From G963678445 sp963678445 (GTDB taxonomy: Bacteria > Hydrogenedentota > Hydrogenedentia > Hydrogenedentales > G963678445): a stretch of DNA of 64,000 bases. A program made the translations under genes and the position numbers. The notes beneath the pieces are model-generated. The model was not told where the DNA came from, searched no databases, and worked only from the letters and a program-made list of their open reading frames with translations. The DNA lies in contig OY782877.1 in assembly GCA_963678445.1 (NCBI GenBank), positions 4,402,001 to 4,466,000 on the forward strand. The letters run 5' to 3'. Of this stretch, positions 34,690 to 44,258 are shown piece by piece (position 1 is the stretch's first letter; each line of letters opens with the position of its first letter).

Positions 34690-35760
34690 GTGTCTGTACC
34701 GGCCGTTTCGTGGAAAAATACGACGCTTAGCATTATTGATCAGACCTTGTTACCGGGGGCTCTGAAGCATATCTCACTTGAAACCGCCCAGGATGTATGG
34801 CAGGCGATTAAGGTATTGAAAGTACGGGGGGCGCCTGCGATTGGTATATGCGCTGCCTATGGCGTACTTGTAGGCCTACAGGAAAAGGCGCCTAAGAATG
34901 TACCGGCGGCATTGCAATGTGTCGCGGATAGCGTAGATTATCTTGCCACATCGCGTCCGACAGCGGTGAATCTTTTCTGGGCATTGGAGTGTATGCGCAA
35001 GACGGCGCAGGAATATGCTTCTGTTCAGGATGTGGATACGTATTTCGCCAAATTGGAAGAAGAAGCGATACGGTTACATCAGGAAGAGATTCGTCGATGC
35101 CGCGCTATTGGTAGGCATGGCGCTGCCCTGATTCAGGAAGGAGTGGGGCTATTGACCCATTGTAATGCGGGCGGTCTGGCGACGGGAGAATATGGGACCG
35201 CCCTGGCGCCTATGTTCCATGCACATGAAGCAGGGCGTCGTTTCCAGGTGTTTGCAGATGAGACACGTCCCTTATTGCAGGGAGCACGTCTGACAGCCTG
35301 GGAGTTGCAAGAGGCGGGCATTGATGTAACGGTTATTTGCGACAATATGGCAGCGCAGGTGATGCGTGAGGGACGTATTCAGTTGGTTATAACCGGGGCC
35401 GATCGTATCGCTGCCAACGGAGATACGGCTAACAAAATTGGTACGTATGGGGTGGCGTTGCTGGCCCATGCGCACAATATTCCCTTTTATATCGCTGCGC
35501 CTGCATCTACTTTTGATGCTGCGTTATCCTCAGGTGAGGGTATTCCCATTGAGCAACGTGATGCGGAGGAAGTTACCCGCGGTTTTGGACGGCTCACGGC
35601 CCCTGAAGGAGTCAAGGTTTATAATCCAGCCTTTGACGTTACCCCTGCATCGCTGATTACAGGTATTATTACGGAAGCGGGTATTATTTATCCGCCGTAT
35701 TCCGACAAAATAGCAGGGCTGTTGTCGACGAAAGCATCTGGAAGTGAAGGAGTGCAGTAG
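34690..35760 (+). CDS. mtnA: S-methyl-5-thioribose-1-phosphate isomerase
   Basis: The GTG at 34690 is preferred, with AAAGGA nine bases upstream, giving 356 residues. Family signatures: VLKVRGAPAIGICAAYG, SRPTAVNLFWALECM, LLTHCNAGGLATGEYGTAL (catalytic Cys), ETRPLLQGARLTAWEL, and VITGADRIAANGDTANKIGT (catalytic Asp). MtnA isomerises 5-methylthioribose-1-phosphate to the ribulose form in methionine salvage. The eIF2B-like relatives lack this full set, so the call is good. Other salvage genes are not adjacent. Repeat R10 follows it. Confidence 0.95.
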   Translation: MSVPAVSWKNTTLSIIDQTLLPGALKHISLETAQDVWQAIKVLKVRGAPAIGICAAYGVLVGLQEKAPKNVPAALQCVADSVDYLATSRPTAVNLFWALECMRKTAQEYASVQDVDTYFAKLEEEAIRLHQEEIRRCRAIGRHGAALIQEGVGLLTHCNAGGLATGEYGTALAPMFHAHEAGRRFQVFADETRPLLQGARLTAWELQEAGIDVTVICDNMAAQVMREGRIQLVITGADRIAANGDTANKIGTYGVALLAHAHNIPFYIAAPASTFDAALSSGEGIPIEQRDAEEVTRGFGRLTAPEGVKVYNPAFDVTPASLITGIITEAGIIYPPYSDKIAGLLSTKASGSEGVQ

Positions 35761-35800
35761 TCCGTGCCCAGATTACAGTCCAAAATACTCGATTCCTACA

Positions 35801-35897
35801 GGCAAGTGACCGATGCCACCGGCATGTGCTCCTTGCCATCCCGGGCCGCATTTAAAAAGTTGTTTTTTATGACAACTTTTCAGATTTCGCTCATTAA
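35801..35897 (-). repeat. dispersed repeat copy R10
   Basis: On the minus strand: TTAATGAGCGAAATCTG, AAAAGTTGTCATAAAAAAC, GGGATGGCAAGGAGCAC, then a changed end with GCCGGTGGCATCGG. It lies between mtnA and the FapA-like gene. Confidence 0.7.
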
Positions 35898-35950
35898 CGT
35901 TGGGGTTCTGGCCATTTCTGGGAGTAGGACAACGAATGTAGCGGCGCAAT

Positions 35951-37960
35951 ATGTTTGAAAATTTGCTTGAACATATCCTGGCGCTGTCTCCCGAAGCCTT
36001 GCCAACGGCTAGTTTGGAGAATATGGCGCTGTGCGCTGTCTGGTATGATTCATATCGTGAACAACCGGAAAAACAAACGTCCTACGCAGCCATTCGTCAA
36101 CTTTTAGATGTGTGGGTGCGTACCGCGTATGTCGAGGAAACAGATTCCAAGGGCGCGCGTCAACAACCGTTGCTGCGTTTGTTGATTGAAGATGTGGAGC
36201 AGGGGAAGTTGGAGGATTTTTCCCGGGATGAATTAGATTTTTTATATTTCGCCTGGGGATTATTGCTGCGTTGTACGAATCAGGCGGCATTTGCACGTCC
36301 CATGGAAAAACTACGTCCACATCTGCCGGAGATTCAAAAAAGACGGGAATTATTTGATATTGAACCCGGTCTGCCGTCTTTAGCAAAACGGGTCCGTATT
36401 GTTACCACCAATGATATTCGCAAGGCTGCGTCGAAAGAAGTAGACCCGTTTGCAGGTATCGATTTGGGTTATCAGGGACCTACGTTCTTCTCTACTGGGC
36501 TTACGAAAGTTTTGGGGGATTTGCCGGATGGGTGCGCTGTAGTGGTGGATGAAGGGGATTGTGCTGTGGCAGGGCGTGTGCTGGGGAATCTCGCAGCGTC
36601 GGATTCTTGCGACGTGTTGGCCGCGATATCGGGGGCTGTGATTGCACAGCGGGGGGATATTCGTGGCGGAAAAGCGTTGAATGCCTCAACCATTATCTCC
36701 AAGGAGGGAAGTATTCATCTTCAAGCCGCTGAAACACCCCGTATGATCTATGCTTATCGGCAGGTGGCTATTGATGAGGATATGATATCGGGTACATTGC
36801 TGGGGCACGATGTGCAGGTGGGGGGGACGCTTACAGGAGGCAGGATACAGATTACAGGAATGATGGAAGCAGCGCATTTTTCCATCACGGAACAGCGTAG
36901 CTTGGCCATCGTGTTGCGTCGTTCCCTATCCTGCCAGGATTATGGCGAGGTGTTACATGCCGAAGCACGGCGTATGTTAGCCAGTGTTACAGCCTTCCGA
37001 CAGCGTTTGAATAATCTTGAACGTATTACGGAGATTACGGAGCGTGAGGCGGATGAGTATGCGGGTAACACGCTGCTGTTTTTGTTGGGCGAAGACAATA
37101 GTTCGGAACGCATGCAGCGCATTCAAAAGCTGCGCCGACGTATTGCTTTTATCGATCGCCTTTCGGAAGGGGCTCAGTCGCTAGTGCAGGTTTTAGAGGA
37201 GTATCTGGGGGCTGAGGAAGATAATGAGCGCAGTTTACACGACGCACGCACATTGTTGGAAGAGCTGGAGCGTGAGCTGATGCTGTTGGCGGCGGAGGGT
37301 ACGATTGACAGGGATTTGTATAATGAGCGCGAAACCGTCTTATCAATGGGATATACGCTGTTGCGCAAGACATTGACACGTAAGGAAAGCTTCGATACCT
37401 TGCAGTCCCTGCTTAAAAACAGTGAGATGTTACAAGAGAAAAGGAAACAGATTGAGGAGATGGTGGAGCAACAGGAGGCTTTCTTGCAGAAGTTGCTGGG
37501 ACGCGCTGCTATTTTGGAGCGCGCCCGTGCTAAGCGATCTCGCCCAGAGGTGCTACAGCAACTGGTCAAGGCTAGCCGTGAACGTACAACGCCGGAACCT
37601 TTGCGACGACGTTTTAACGACCGTTATGTTAAATTGATGCAACGCAATATCGAGAATCGACTTTCTCGTGTTGCAGGATATAAGGTAAGCAGGCTGGAAT
37701 TGGAAAGTCGGATACATCAGTTACGAAAGAAACTCTGGGAGGAGCACCGTGTCTCATTGCCGGAAAACACCCCCGGACAAAATACGAGGCAGAGGGCTTG
37801 CGTACGAGGAAGTTTTGATGAAGGGGTGCGCATATGCGCCTGGTCCTATCTTTTGGATGAAAGCAGTCTGGTAAATGACGCGATGCTAATTACCCCTGAT
37901 TCTGAGGAGCAATGCGTATGCTATCAGCGCACCCCTATGGGCACAATTGAGCCGTGTTAA
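35951..37960 (+). CDS. FapA/DUF342-like beta-helix protein with long coiled coil
   Basis: Protein of 669 residues. The N-terminal 170 residues are helical without a known match. Residues about 195-310 show a short-turn repeat of V/I and G (VVVDEGDCAVAGRVLGNL, VLAAISGAVIAQRGDIRGG, VQVGGTLTGGRIQITG) like the polymer-forming beta-helix of FapA/DUF342 and bactofilins. Residues about 340-610 are a charged coiled coil. A short C-terminal domain follows. The fold guess is moderate and no enzymatic motif is visible. FapA-like proteins have been tied to flagellar placement and envelope functions; that link is only suggestive here. Confidence 0.5.
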   Translation: MFENLLEHILALSPEALPTASLENMALCAVWYDSYREQPEKQTSYAAIRQLLDVWVRTAYVEETDSKGARQQPLLRLLIEDVEQGKLEDFSRDELDFLYFAWGLLLRCTNQAAFARPMEKLRPHLPEIQKRRELFDIEPGLPSLAKRVRIVTTNDIRKAASKEVDPFAGIDLGYQGPTFFSTGLTKVLGDLPDGCAVVVDEGDCAVAGRVLGNLAASDSCDVLAAISGAVIAQRGDIRGGKALNASTIISKEGSIHLQAAETPRMIYAYRQVAIDEDMISGTLLGHDVQVGGTLTGGRIQITGMMEAAHFSITEQRSLAIVLRRSLSCQDYGEVLHAEARRMLASVTAFRQRLNNLERITEITEREADEYAGNTLLFLLGEDNSSERMQRIQKLRRRIAFIDRLSEGAQSLVQVLEEYLGAEEDNERSLHDARTLLEELERELMLLAAEGTIDRDLYNERETVLSMGYTLLRKTLTRKESFDTLQSLLKNSEMLQEKRKQIEEMVEQQEAFLQKLLGRAAILERARAKRSRPEVLQQLVKASRERTTPEPLRRRFNDRYVKLMQRNIENRLSRVAGYKVSRLELESRIHQLRKKLWEEHRVSLPENTPGQNTRQRACVRGSFDEGVRICAWSYLLDESSLVNDAMLITPDSEEQCVCYQRTPMGTIEPC

Positions 37961-37984
37961 ACGCGCATGCTACTATGCTTTATA

Positions 37985-38045
37985 TTATTGAATGACATTC
38001 CAAAAGTTGTGTAAAAAACGAAGTTTTACTTTTTCTGACGCTTAA
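37985..38045 (+). repeat. dispersed repeat copy R11, left half only
   Basis: CCAAAAGTTGTGTAAAAAACG and AAGTTTTACTTTTTCTGACG match the left half of variant A. The right half and its hairpin are absent. Confidence 0.6.
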
Positions 38046-38097
38046 TTCACGGTAGCGCATCGAAAAATACAGCGGTTGAGCCGTTTTTAAGGAATGG

Positions 38098-38775
38098 ATG
38101 ATGGGTGAAGCAACGCAGATTGTCGCTATTGATGGTCCGGTAGGAACGGGGAAAAGTTCGGTAGCTAAAGCGGTGGCCCGAAATTTAAAGTTTGCCTTTT
38201 TGGATACGGGGGCTATGTACCGTGCTGCTACGTGGCGTGCTGTACATCTCGGGCTAGATTTAGACGACGCGGAAGCCTTAGCCGAATCTACGCAGGCAAT
38301 GCAGTTGGATATGGAGGAGACGGAGGCCGGCCAACAGGTGTATGTAGATGGCGTTGATATTTCCGAGGCCATTCGTACACCAGAAATAACGTGTCTGATC
38401 TATAAACTGGATCAAAACCCACAGGTCCGCCGTCATTTGGTGAGTCTGCAACGCCGGTTCGGGGAACTGCGTCCGACAGTAGCAGAGGGGCGGGATATAG
38501 GTACCGTAGTTTTTCCTAAAGCACGTTGTAAAATCTATCTTGATGCAGCTCTGGAAGAGCGCACCCGACGGCGAGCAATGCAATTGGAAGAGAAAGGAAA
38601 GGTTGTCAATTTCGAGCAACTGATGGAAGAAATTCGTATTCGGGATGAAAAGGCGATGCAACGCGTCGATTCTCCATTACGCAAAGCGGATGATGCCATT
38701 GTTGTAGACACTTCGCACATGTCTTTTGGAGAGGTTGTGGAGGCGTTGACCCGGTTGGCAAATGAACGATTATGA
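38098..38775 (+). CDS. cmk: cytidylate kinase
   Basis: Protein of 225 residues, full length. The P-loop is GPVGTGKSS, followed by FLDTGAMYRAATWRA (CMP-binding region typical of Cmk). REGIONS VAEGRDIGTVVFPKARCKI and YLDAALEERTRRRAMQ are also diagnostic. It phosphorylates CMP and dCMP in pyrimidine metabolism. AAGGA lies before two adjacent in-frame ATG codons (38098, 38101); the first is given. Its stop overlaps the recJ ATG (ATGA), so the two are translationally coupled. Confidence 0.96.
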   Translation: MMGEATQIVAIDGPVGTGKSSVAKAVARNLKFAFLDTGAMYRAATWRAVHLGLDLDDAEALAESTQAMQLDMEETEAGQQVYVDGVDISEAIRTPEITCLIYKLDQNPQVRRHLVSLQRRFGELRPTVAEGRDIGTVVFPKARCKIYLDAALEERTRRRAMQLEEKGKVVNFEQLMEEIRIRDEKAMQRVDSPLRKADDAIVVDTSHMSFGEVVEALTRLANERL

Positions 38776-40472
38776 GTGTAGTCCAAACCCGACACAAATG
38801 GATATTGGCTGAGAATGACCGGGAGAAAACCCGTGCGTTAGCACAGACGTTGAATGTTCCTCCCATTGTAGCTCATATATTAATACTGCGCGGTGTAGCC
38901 ACGCCAGAAGAAGCGCATACCTTTCTCTATCCGTCCTTGAAACATCTCTCAGACCCTTTCCAGTTAACAGATCTGTCGAAGGCGGTAGCGCGTATCAAAC
39001 AGGCGAAAGAGAAAAACGAGCATATTCGTATTTTTGGCGACTACGATGTAGATGGAATATCGGCCATTGCTATTCTTATGAATGGCTTGCGTCGTTTTGG
39101 GATTTCTCAATTAAGTTATGCCATGCCGCAACGCCTGACGGAAGGTTACGGGTTGAACTCGGCTCGGGTCGAGGAGGCGCGATACGATGGAGTTGACCTT
39201 ATTATCACGGTGGACAATGGTATCAGCGCACATGAGGCGGCACAACGTGCACGTGAATTAGGGGTAGACCTCATTATCACCGATCACCACAGTGTAGAAG
39301 AAAACCTGCCGGAAGCCCTTGCCGTTATCAATCCCAAGAGAGAGCCTGAAACGCATCCTGCCCGTGAATTGTGCGGGGCAGGTGTGGCATTCAAATTGAG
39401 TAGTGCCTTGAATGGCTCGCCTAATGATCTCGACATTGCCGCGCTAGGCACTATTGCCGACATTGTCCCGTTGCTTGGGGAGAATCGCGCTATTGTTTCC
39501 TTGGGGCTACGTCACATGGCAAAACACCAGCGGCTGGGTATTGCGAAGTTGGCCTGGGTGGCAGGAGTGCAAATAGAGGATATTTCTTCCGAGAAGATCG
39601 GATTTCAGCTAGGACCGCGCATCAATGCCGCCGGGCGTCTGGGCGATCCCGAAACAGCGCTTGAATTGTTGTTGTCGGATGATGCACTAGATGCCACGAA
39701 AATTGCCAAACGTCTGAATGAAATCAATGAGGAGCGGCGTGGCATTGAGCAACGGATCTATGACGAGGCGGTAGAAGAACTGGAGGCCTGGCTGACGCCC
39801 GATCATCATGGTATCGTACTGGCGCGCCACGGTTGGCATCCCGGTGTAATTGGTATTGTTGCCTCTCGCATTGAAAACCGTTTTCATCGTCCCACGGTAT
39901 TGATTGCTTTTGATGATGCAGGCACAGGACGAGGTTCCGCCCGTAGCAGTGGGGCGGTGGTTAATCTCTTTGACGCATTTTGCGCCTGCCAGACCCATCT
40001 TGAACGATTCGGCGGGCATCGTTCCGCTGCCGGCCTGACGATTCAGGAAGAACACCTGCCTGCATTCCGGCAAGCCTTTGAAGCCGAGATACAACGTCAG
40101 ACAGAAGGAGAAGCGGTCCAGCCGGAGTTGTATGTCGACGTGTTGGCCTCATTCAGTGAGATCGACAGTGCGCTGCTTACCACGCTTGAGCGTTTGCAGC
40201 CCATGGGACACGCCAATCCTGCCCCTGTATTCTGTTCCACGGGCGTTGAACTGGTTCCTCAATCTGTACGCGTGCTGAAAGACCAGCATATAAAGCTGTC
40301 CTTACGTCAAGGTAACAAGGAGTTTTCCGCCATCGGATTCAATATGGCGGAACGCTTTTATGCAGAATCATGGCAAAATCGCCTTGATGTAGCCTATACA
40401 CCACAGTTTAACCAGTGGCGTGGGGAAACTACGATACAGCTTTTACTGAAGGACATGCGACCGTGTGAATAG
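38772..40472 (+). CDS. recJ: single-strand DNA 5'-3' exonuclease RecJ
   Basis: Protein of 566 residues with all DHH-family motifs: IFGDYDVDGISAIAIL (I), LIITVDNGISAHEA (II), LIITDHHSVEENLPEA (III, the DHH), ALGTIADIVPLLGENR (IV). The DHHA1 domain has GFQLGPRINAAGRLGDP and RFGGHRSAAGLTI. It degrades single-stranded DNA from the 5' end in recombination and repair, using Mn/Mg ions. The C-terminal OB-like region is present. It follows cmk with a 4-base overlap. Confidence 0.96.
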   Translation: MSVVQTRHKWILAENDREKTRALAQTLNVPPIVAHILILRGVATPEEAHTFLYPSLKHLSDPFQLTDLSKAVARIKQAKEKNEHIRIFGDYDVDGISAIAILMNGLRRFGISQLSYAMPQRLTEGYGLNSARVEEARYDGVDLIITVDNGISAHEAAQRARELGVDLIITDHHSVEENLPEALAVINPKREPETHPARELCGAGVAFKLSSALNGSPNDLDIAALGTIADIVPLLGENRAIVSLGLRHMAKHQRLGIAKLAWVAGVQIEDISSEKIGFQLGPRINAAGRLGDPETALELLLSDDALDATKIAKRLNEINEERRGIEQRIYDEAVEELEAWLTPDHHGIVLARHGWHPGVIGIVASRIENRFHRPTVLIAFDDAGTGRGSARSSGAVVNLFDAFCACQTHLERFGGHRSAAGLTIQEEHLPAFRQAFEAEIQRQTEGEAVQPELYVDVLASFSEIDSALLTTLERLQPMGHANPAPVFCSTGVELVPQSVRVLKDQHIKLSLRQGNKEFSAIGFNMAERFYAESWQNRLDVAYTPQFNQWRGETTIQLLLKDMRPCE

Positions 40473-40506
40473 TAAAGGTACTACGCGTGTGAGAGGATGA
40501 AATGTG

Positions 40507-42039
40507 ATGCAGAAATTCTCTTTTGTGGCTTTTTTTCTGGTGTTTTTATTGATGCTTCCCGTATTTGCTGCAGAGACGTTGCTAGACCATGAAGTCGTCC
40601 TGGACAAAGAGCAGCGCTTATTGCCGTGGTGTTCCTTTGATCGGATTCTGCATGGCAGCATAGCCTATCTGATAGACTGCCCCACACATCGTACCCGTTT
40701 TGGACAAGACCCGTGGTATTTGGTTACTTCGAAATTGAATGATGATGGCACGTTTCGCGCTAATCAGAACAATCAGGGTAGTAATGCCTATTTTGCAGTG
40801 GAAACGCTAGCCCGATATTACGCATACTCGGGGGATAAGCAAGCTTCTGCGCCTGTGCGTTGCTTGCTCGATCGTATTTTGGAATTCCATACTCCGAAAA
40901 AGTGGGACTGGGGGAATGTGCCTCGTACCCAAGACGATACACCGGACGGCGTCTATCGTGACCGATGGGGAGCTGCGGATAAAATCTGTATGGTGGGAGC
41001 AGCTTATATTCGCTTTTACCAGCTTACCGGGGAAGAAAAGTACTGGACAGCGGCACAGGATATTGCCCGCACGGTTGTAAAGCATATACGAAAAGGAGAC
41101 GCAACACACTCGCCGCTTCCTTTCCGCGTTCAATTGAAGACGGGGAAAATACTCGACGAATATACTTCGAGCATGGTAATGCCGGTGATTTTCTTTGATC
41201 GTTTGATTGCGATGGGGGATAGAGGGGAAAAGGGGAAATACCCGGAAGTACGTGATGCGTTGTGGCAATGGGTTATGGAATATCCCATGCAAAACAATGT
41301 CTGGTCGGGGTATTACGAGGATGTGAGACCAGAATATGACAATTTGAATCAGCAAGTGCCTATGGAAACAGCGCGATATATGTTGCAACATATTGACGCC
41401 GACCCTCGTTTTCGTAATGATGTCCCCGCCCTCATTGCCTGGGTAAAAAAACGTTTTGGTCAGCAGGAACGCTATGGTGCGACGAGTATTTGTGAGCAGG
41501 ACATCTGTTTTAAAGAAATGAGTAGTCATACAGCGCGCTATGCTTCGGTTGTCGCAGGTTGGTATGCTCTGACAGGGGAGCAAGCTGTACATGAGGAAGC
41601 GCGCGCAGCATTGGCATTATGTAGTTACAGCACCTTCAGTAAGTATTCAAAAGGCGAACGCTCCCTCAACTACGTTGGGGTGGGTTATTTGAATCCCTGG
41701 TTTTCCGACTCCTATTTCGATTTCTTGTCCCATTTGCTCGATGGAATGGCGTGTCTGCCCGAATTGGCCCCTGCCGATCAAGATCACATGCTTTCCTCCA
41801 GCGATACGGTAGTAACGGTAGACTATCAGCCGGGAAAGATTTGCTATACAACCCATGGACGGCATGGGAAGGAACTCTTTCGTATTACATTTAAGCCGAA
41901 TGAAGTCTGGGCGGATAGCGTTCTTCTGCCCCCATCCCAGTGGTCGTTTGGCGACTACCGCGGCGTCAGCAATATTCTTCGGATAGAACGTAAAGACTGC
42001 CGGAATATTACCATTGCACAGCAAAAGAAGCCGGAATAA
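40507..42039 (+). CDS. secreted alpha/alpha-toroid-like protein, possible glycan-active enzyme
   Basis: ATG 40507 (AGAGGA upstream) gives 510 residues with a signal peptide (FVAFFLVFLLMLPVFAA). The rest is rich in paired helices with Trp/Tyr-rich turns, such as YWTAAQDIARTVVKHI, AYIRFYQLTGEEKYWTA and AGWYALTGEQAVHEEA. That is the look of an (alpha/alpha)6 toroid as in glycoside hydrolases and polysaccharide lyases of families such as GH88/GH105 or PL-type. I could not fix catalytic residues, so enzyme activity is a guess. It lies after recJ and before a membrane glycosyltransferase. Confidence 0.55.
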   Translation: MQKFSFVAFFLVFLLMLPVFAAETLLDHEVVLDKEQRLLPWCSFDRILHGSIAYLIDCPTHRTRFGQDPWYLVTSKLNDDGTFRANQNNQGSNAYFAVETLARYYAYSGDKQASAPVRCLLDRILEFHTPKKWDWGNVPRTQDDTPDGVYRDRWGAADKICMVGAAYIRFYQLTGEEKYWTAAQDIARTVVKHIRKGDATHSPLPFRVQLKTGKILDEYTSSMVMPVIFFDRLIAMGDRGEKGKYPEVRDALWQWVMEYPMQNNVWSGYYEDVRPEYDNLNQQVPMETARYMLQHIDADPRFRNDVPALIAWVKKRFGQQERYGATSICEQDICFKEMSSHTARYASVVAGWYALTGEQAVHEEARAALALCSYSTFSKYSKGERSLNYVGVGYLNPWFSDSYFDFLSHLLDGMACLPELAPADQDHMLSSSDTVVTVDYQPGKICYTTHGRHGKELFRITFKPNEVWADSVLLPPSQWSFGDYRGVSNILRIERKDCRNITIAQQKKPE

Positions 42040-42067
42040 TGCAACTGAGTTCATACGAGAGGTGCGG

Positions 42068-43573
42068 GTGAGTTTGATGCGCAACAGGGTTCTTGTCGCT
42101 GCTGGGACAAGGTGGAAAACAGGAGCTATCCCGATAGCTATATTCCTCCTCGCCCTCTTTTGGCGAGTGTGGAATCTGTCAGGCGAGTCCCCCTGGCTGG
42201 ATGAGGTTTTCACCCTGCCGTATTTGGAAATTCCCTCGCTTTTTCAAGCTTGGAAAGCAGCTTCCGCTCAGGATATGGCCACTTTGCTCGCTCCATTCTA
42301 TTTCATTGTAGAGTATCTCTGGAGTGCCCTTTGGGGAGCATCGCCGCTATCCTTACGCGTGCTCAGTCTGATTTTTGGTATGGCTTCGATTCCGCTGCTT
42401 TATCGACTGACCCGACAATATTACGGAAAAAGCGCCGCCGCCATTGCGTCATTATGCCTGGGCTTTTCCTTACCTCATATTTTCTATAGCCAGGAGATTC
42501 GCCGCTACGCTTTCGAGATGTTGCTTGTGCTGATCTCCTTTTACAGTCTGTTAAACAGTCAGAACCCCGAGTCTTCCTCAAAAGCACAACGAAGACATCG
42601 ATACTGTTTCCTATTCGTCAGCATAGTGCTGCCTCTTGTTTCACTAGCCTGTGTCCCTCTCTTCGTACTACAGGGACTTTTCCTGCTCTATAGTCAACGG
42701 CGTTTTTCCCGTTTCCTGTTCGTTTGGGGGACAGCAACATTTTTCTCAGTGCTAGGGGTGACGCTTTGGACACATACCCGTGAGATCGGGCGGTTCTTTT
42801 GGATGCCAGATCCTACGATTAAGGAACTGCTCAACACCTTGCTGGTTTTTGCTGGAGGACGTTTTTCCAACGACAACCCTAGTCCTTACTTGCCTTTTTC
42901 TGTTTCTGTCGACTATCTTCAGGCACTAGTAATGTACGGTTTAGCCAGCTACACGCTTTGGTGTGCGTTGAAAGGGAAACAGCGCACGACCTTTCTGCTG
43001 TTATGGCTCTGGTTAATTCTTCCCGTGCTGTTCTGGTATATCCTTTCATTGCTATGGCGTTCATTCTTTATCTACCGCTACATCCTCTTTTCCATATTTC
43101 CCCTCTATATACTCACAGGCGCTGCATACGCCGCACTTCCATCACGCTGTCTGAAACAGGCCTGTCTCGCCTTGCTGCTGCTCTGCATGACCTACCAGTG
43201 CACAGTACGTTTTCATAGTCCTTTTCGTCCTGCCTACGAGCAAGCCGCTATCCAAATAGAAAAACACGATACGCTTTCAAACAGGCCTCCCATCATCGTG
43301 CTCAAAAAACTCCTCAACACCGTCCCCTTTCAATACACTGCGGCCTTCCCTGAATCGCGAATCCACTCTGTGTACGGCTTGGGCAGCTTACATCAACGCA
43401 CTCAGACGCTTCTCCAATCTACAGGAGCCGCATGGGTGCTTATGTGGCGTTGGGACCGTATGGGCGAATTCGAAGACTTTCTTACCCAACAACAAATCGA
43501 CTTTAGCCGATATCGGTTGGGAGGGTTGCCTCCTCTATACTTGTTTTATTGTGAACCACGCCCCCTTAACTAA
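42068..43573 (+). CDS. membrane glycosyltransferase, GT39/ArnT (PMT_2)-like
   Basis: The start is GTG 42068 (GAGAGG upstream) or ATG 42077; the upstream ATG at 42014 lies inside the previous gene. The protein of about 500 residues has a first membrane helix IPIAIFLLALFWRVWNL directly followed by SGESPWLDEVFTLPYL, the conserved acidic loop of dolichyl-/polyprenyl-phosphate-sugar glycosyltransferases. About ten more hydrophobic segments follow. IFYSQEIRRYAFEMLL is the second family signature. It would move sugars from a lipid carrier to an outside target. Substrate is unknown. Confidence 0.85.
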   Translation: MSLMRNRVLVAAGTRWKTGAIPIAIFLLALFWRVWNLSGESPWLDEVFTLPYLEIPSLFQAWKAASAQDMATLLAPFYFIVEYLWSALWGASPLSLRVLSLIFGMASIPLLYRLTRQYYGKSAAAIASLCLGFSLPHIFYSQEIRRYAFEMLLVLISFYSLLNSQNPESSSKAQRRHRYCFLFVSIVLPLVSLACVPLFVLQGLFLLYSQRRFSRFLFVWGTATFFSVLGVTLWTHTREIGRFFWMPDPTIKELLNTLLVFAGGRFSNDNPSPYLPFSVSVDYLQALVMYGLASYTLWCALKGKQRTTFLLLWLWLILPVLFWYILSLLWRSFFIYRYILFSIFPLYILTGAAYAALPSRCLKQACLALLLLCMTYQCTVRFHSPFRPAYEQAAIQIEKHDTLSNRPPIIVLKKLLNTVPFQYTAAFPESRIHSVYGLGSLHQRTQTLLQSTGAAWVLMWRWDRMGEFEDFLTQQQIDFSRYRLGGLPPLYLFYCEPRPLN

Positions 43574-43578
43574 TTTCG

Positions 43579-43607
43579 TTGATTCTTTACGCTAAAGCTG
43601 TTACGAT
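43579..43607 (+). promoter_or_regulatory. sigma-70-like promoter of the small peptide gene
   Basis: TTGATT (43579-43584), 17 bases, TACGAT (43602-43607). It lies about 80 bp before the small ORF at 43689. An inverted repeat GATAGG-CCTATC (43651-43673) lies between promoter and ATG. Confidence 0.55.
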
Positions 43608-43688
43608 GGATGCACTGAAAAATATGCGATAACTGGCAGCTATGATTAAAGATAGGGTAAATGAAAACCTATCGCAGGAGTGTAGAAA

Positions 43689-43811
43689 ATGGATTGGGGT
43701 TTGGACAATTTGAGTGGGATTATCAATTCGATTACCACATTACTTAATGTTATTTTGGGCTTTCTAAGCACCCTCTTTTCCTTTTTGGGAGGAGAGAGCG
43801 AGAGCGAATAA
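43689..43811 (+). CDS. 40-residue amphipathic hydrophobic peptide
   Basis: A short gene: ATG at 43689, ribosome site AGGAG eight bases upstream, stop TAA 43809-43811. The peptide starts MDWGLDNLSGIIN, continues as one hydrophobic-amphipathic helix (TTLLNVILGFLSTLFSFLGG) and ends in the acidic ESESE. Size and pattern resemble small membrane-active peptides such as phenol-soluble modulins, type I toxins or small structural membrane peptides, but there is no sequence family I recognise. It has its own promoter candidate and a hairpin at 43927-43954 that could end the transcript. It is the only good small ORF in a 685-bp gap. Confidence 0.6.
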   Translation: MDWGLDNLSGIINSITTLLNVILGFLSTLFSFLGGESESE

Positions 43812-43926
43812 GCACGGTGCCATGCTCTGTGGTAGTGCGCCTGAAAATAGGAATGCACGCTGCCTTTGTGTTTAGACGTATGCTCCTTAGATACGATAAT
43901 TCTGGTCAGATTTGTTTAGAAAAGTA

Positions 43927-43954
43927 CACAAGAATTTCCAGATGCTCTTGTGTT
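43927..43954 (+). terminator. hairpin with T-rich tail after the small peptide gene
   Basis: ACACAAGA (43927-43934) and TCTTGTGT (43947-43954) with a 12-base loop, followed by TTATTCT. Confidence 0.55.
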
Positions 43955-44047
43955 TATTCTCATATTTCATGGATTGCCTTAAATCCTTTACTTTAGTGGC
44001 TTTTTATGGTATCAATGAGATAGGGAAAAGCATATAAGATGTAAGGT

Positions 44048-44062
44048 TGGGACTAAATTTGC
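44048..44062 (+). promoter_or_regulatory. candidate sigma-54 promoter of the dockerin-like protein gene
   Basis: TGGGAC-TAAAT-TTGC has GG and GC exactly ten bases apart and differs from the consensus at one base of the -24 box. It lies about 200 bp before the ATG at 44259. The rest of the 447-bp gap 43812-44258 shows no gene. Confidence 0.4.
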
Positions 44063-44258
44063 GGGTTGGGCTGCAAAACCGTAGTTTCTGATGTATTTCA
44101 GACAGGGCGCGGGACACCAAACAGACAAACTCCAGGCATTGGGGGTTGTGTGTTTTTTGGACGGACTTTAGTGACGTGAGAAATGGGCAGCAGGTCGTAT
44201 TTTTTTGCATAGGGCAACAAAATACGTGACGGGAATGATGTAGAATAGAGGACGAAAA

